A DNA stretch of 13,389 bases. Source: Chloroflexota bacterium. Lineage in GTDB: Bacteria > Chloroflexota > Dehalococcoidia > RBG-13-53-26. How positions within the stretch are numbered: the first letter of the stretch is position 1; each line of letters begins with the position of its first letter. Position numbers and translations under genes: made by a program. A model generated the notes under the pieces. It worked only from the letters and a program-made list of their open reading frames with translations. It searched no databases and was not told the origin of the DNA. Shown piece by piece: positions 11,882 to 13,389 of this stretch. The stretch spans positions 1-13,389 of the forward strand of contig JAUWXW010000015.1 in the NCBI GenBank assembly GCA_030616195.1, given 5' to 3'.

Positions 11882-12763
11882 ATGATCCTTATTGGTGAGA
11901 ACATACACATCATTTCTAAAGATGTTTCTGTGGCAGTAAAGGAACGAAACGCCAAGGTAATTCAGGGCTTGGCCATAGCGCAGACTGAGGCTGGTGTTCA
12001 CTACATAGATATGAATATGGGTCCGGCAAGGAAAAACCCGGAGGAGACTGCGGAGTGGCTGGTGAATACAGTTCAGGAGGTCACTGATTTGCCTTTGTCG
12101 ATAGATACCCTGAACCCTGTGGCTATGGAGGCAGGACTCAGAGCCTGTACTAAGGCAAGGCCCCTGCTGAACTCTGCCTCCGGGCGGACCGACAGCAAGG
12201 AACAAACGCTGCCGCTGGCTAAGAAGTATAATACGGACCTGGTACTTTCGGTGCTCACTGATAAGGGCTGCCCTCCTGATGTTGAAACGAGAATGGAGAG
12301 TATCATGGAGACGGTGGCCTATGCCAACGAGCTTGGCATCCCCAATGAAGACCTGTGGATCGATCCTATTCTTCTACCGGTTAGTGCTGACCAACAGCAG
12401 GTTATCGAGGCCCTGGAATTCATGAAGATAGTGGGGGACGTCCTGCCTGGTGTTAAGTCAACGATAGGGCTCTCCAACCTGTCCAACGGGACACCAGAAG
12501 AGCTCAGGGGGGTCCTCAACCGCACCTATATGGTAATGCTGGGACGGTACGGGCAGCATTCCGTAATTGCCGATGCTCTGGACAAGGAGCTTATAAGTCT
12601 GAACAAAGGCGATATGCCAGAGATTGTCGATCTCATTTACAAGGTGATGGATGGAGAGGACATAGACCTCTCTTCTCTGTCTCAACAGGCCAGAGACTAC
12701 GCCAAGACGGTCCAGGTTCTCCTGGGTGAGACGCTGTATTCTCATTCCTGGCTGGAAGACTAG
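11882..12763 (+). CDS. acsE: Methyltetrahydrofolate:corrinoid iron-sulfur protein methyltransferase
   Basis: Transfers the methyl group of methyl-tetrahydrofolate to the cobalt of the corrinoid iron-sulfur protein, the entry of the methyl branch into the acetyl-CoA synthase of the Wood-Ljungdahl pathway. The 293 aa form a pterin-binding TIM barrel: ILIGENIHI (2-10), YIDMNMGPA (41-49), LSIDTLNP with Asp75, LLNSASG with Asn97, WIDPILLP with Asp161, and GLSNLSNGTPE with Asn199, the residues lining the pterin pocket in the Moorella enzyme. It is about 30 residues longer than Moorella AcsE. ATG at 11882 follows AAGGAGGT (11869-11876) by five bases, the best ribosome site in the window. acsD follows after 24 bases. 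Confidence 0.93.
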   Translation: MILIGENIHIISKDVSVAVKERNAKVIQGLAIAQTEAGVHYIDMNMGPARKNPEETAEWLVNTVQEVTDLPLSIDTLNPVAMEAGLRACTKARPLLNSASGRTDSKEQTLPLAKKYNTDLVLSVLTDKGCPPDVETRMESIMETVAYANELGIPNEDLWIDPILLPVSADQQQVIEALEFMKIVGDVLPGVKSTIGLSNLSNGTPEELRGVLNRTYMVMLGRYGQHSVIADALDKELISLNKGDMPEIVDLIYKVMDGEDIDLSSLSQQARDYAKTVQVLLGETLYSHSWLED

Positions 12764-12787
12764 ACAACGGGAAAGGAGACACAAAGT

Positions 12788-13389
12788 ATGGAGTTCAAGG
12801 CACTGGTTGAGTCATACTCCGGAAGTGTCAGAGAGGTAACCATAGGAAAAGGGGCCAAAGCTTTGAAGATAGGCGGAGAGAATAAGCTCGCCTACGGTTT
12901 CTTCGACGAAGGCTCCATCCCCAATCCGCCCAGGCTTGCTCTGGAGGTTTTAGACATGGAGCCTGAAGGGTGGGCCGAGTGGGCTCTCGAGCCGGTTAAG
13001 GATGTTGCCTCCGATCCTGTCAAATGGGCTAAGAAATGCCTCGATTACGGGGCGGATATGATTTGTCTTAGACTGGCCAGCACCGATCCGGCAGGGAAGG
13101 ATGCTTCACCAGAGGCGGCAGCAGAGCTTGCCAAAAAGATAGCTGAGGCGATAACAGTTCCCCTCATAGTCTACGGGACAGGGGATGAGAAAAAGGATGC
13201 CGAAGTATTACCGAAGGTGGCTGAGGTATGTGATGGAGAGGACCTCCTTCTGGGTCCGGTGATTAAGGAAAACTACGAAGTGGTAGCTAAGGCGGCCCAG
13301 GAGCACGGGCATGCCATAATTGCTCAAACCCCTCTGGACATCAACCTGGAGAAGGAGTTGAACATCAAGCTGTCCAAGTTCTTCCCGCC
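12788..13389 (+). CDS. acsD: CO dehydrogenase/acetyl-CoA synthase delta subunit (corrinoid protein small subunit), 3' truncated
   Basis: Small subunit of the corrinoid iron-sulfur protein, which holds the cobamide with the large subunit and carries the methyl group to acetyl-CoA synthase. The frame is open from ATG 12788 to the window edge (200 codons), so the end is missing. It starts MEFKALVESYSGSVREVTIG. PEGWAEWALEPVKDVASDPVKWAKKCLDYGADMICLRL is the CdhD/AcsD TIM-barrel core, followed by VPLIVYGTGDEKKDAEVLPKVAE and AQTPLDINLEKELNI, typical of the family. AAAGGAG (12772-12778) precedes the start by 9 bases. It is co-transcribed with acsE. Other ACS genes are expected just beyond the window. 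Confidence 0.9.
   Translation, partial: MEFKALVESYSGSVREVTIGKGAKALKIGGENKLAYGFFDEGSIPNPPRLALEVLDMEPEGWAEWALEPVKDVASDPVKWAKKCLDYGADMICLRLASTDPAGKDASPEAAAELAKKIAEAITVPLIVYGTGDEKKDAEVLPKVAEVCDGEDLLLGPVIKENYEVVAKAAQEHGHAIIAQTPLDINLEKELNIKLSKFFP

Overview
The window looks like a chromosomal segment from an anaerobic, Dehalococcoidia-like member of the Chloroflexota. This is an inference from gene content: an inositol-phosphate synthase with a phosphatidylinositol-type lipid cluster, a split transketolase, a DUF5679-type zinc-ribbon miniprotein, and Wood-Ljungdahl genes (acsE, acsD). No rRNA, tRNA, CRISPR array or intact transposon was seen. Base composition is about 50% GC, and GTG and TTG starts are common.

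Layout. (1) 1-1246: end of rbfA overlapping truB (ribosome maturation and tRNA modification). (2) 1247-1649: a spacer with a strong hairpin, then a 47-aa zinc-ribbon protein with its own near-consensus promoter. (3) 1666-2334, minus: a PHP-domain hydrolase whose only sensible start is a non-canonical ATC. It is divergent from ino1, with overlapping promoters and a structured ino1 leader. (4) 2573-5696: inositol-lipid operon with ino1, a PimA-like glycosyltransferase and a CDP-alcohol phosphatidyltransferase, packed with zero gap or a 4-base overlap, then a 60-aa two-helix membrane protein. (5) 5740-7029: purA. (6) 7030-7424: a non-coding stretch rich in nested palindromes, including a perfect three-stem junction, followed by a candidate ruvB promoter and leader. 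(7) 7425-8447: ruvB. (8) 8575-10424: transketolase as two subunits behind a strong promoter; the N-terminal subunit lacks the usual Mg-binding Asp. (9) 10524-11526, minus: a signal-anchored thermonuclease, the wreck of a MinD/CooC-type ATPase, a 73-aa cysteine-containing protein, and a possible frameshifted mini-gene. (10) 11566-13389: a strong promoter, a 280-nt leader, acsE, and the start of acsD.

How the genes work together. Ino1 makes inositol 3-phosphate, the CDP-alcohol enzyme can attach it to CDP-diacylglycerol, and the GT4 enzyme can glycosylate the resulting inositol lipid, the same logic as the first steps of actinobacterial PIM synthesis. AcsE moves the methyl group of methyl-tetrahydrofolate to the corrinoid iron-sulfur protein, whose small subunit is AcsD. 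The decayed ATPase lies divergent from this operon and may be a lost CODH/ACS maturation partner.

The most unusual items are the ino1 leader fold, the purA-ruvB palindrome cluster, the ATC-start PHP gene, the Asp-to-Gly change in the transketolase TPP motif, and the ATPase pseudogene broken at a G-run.
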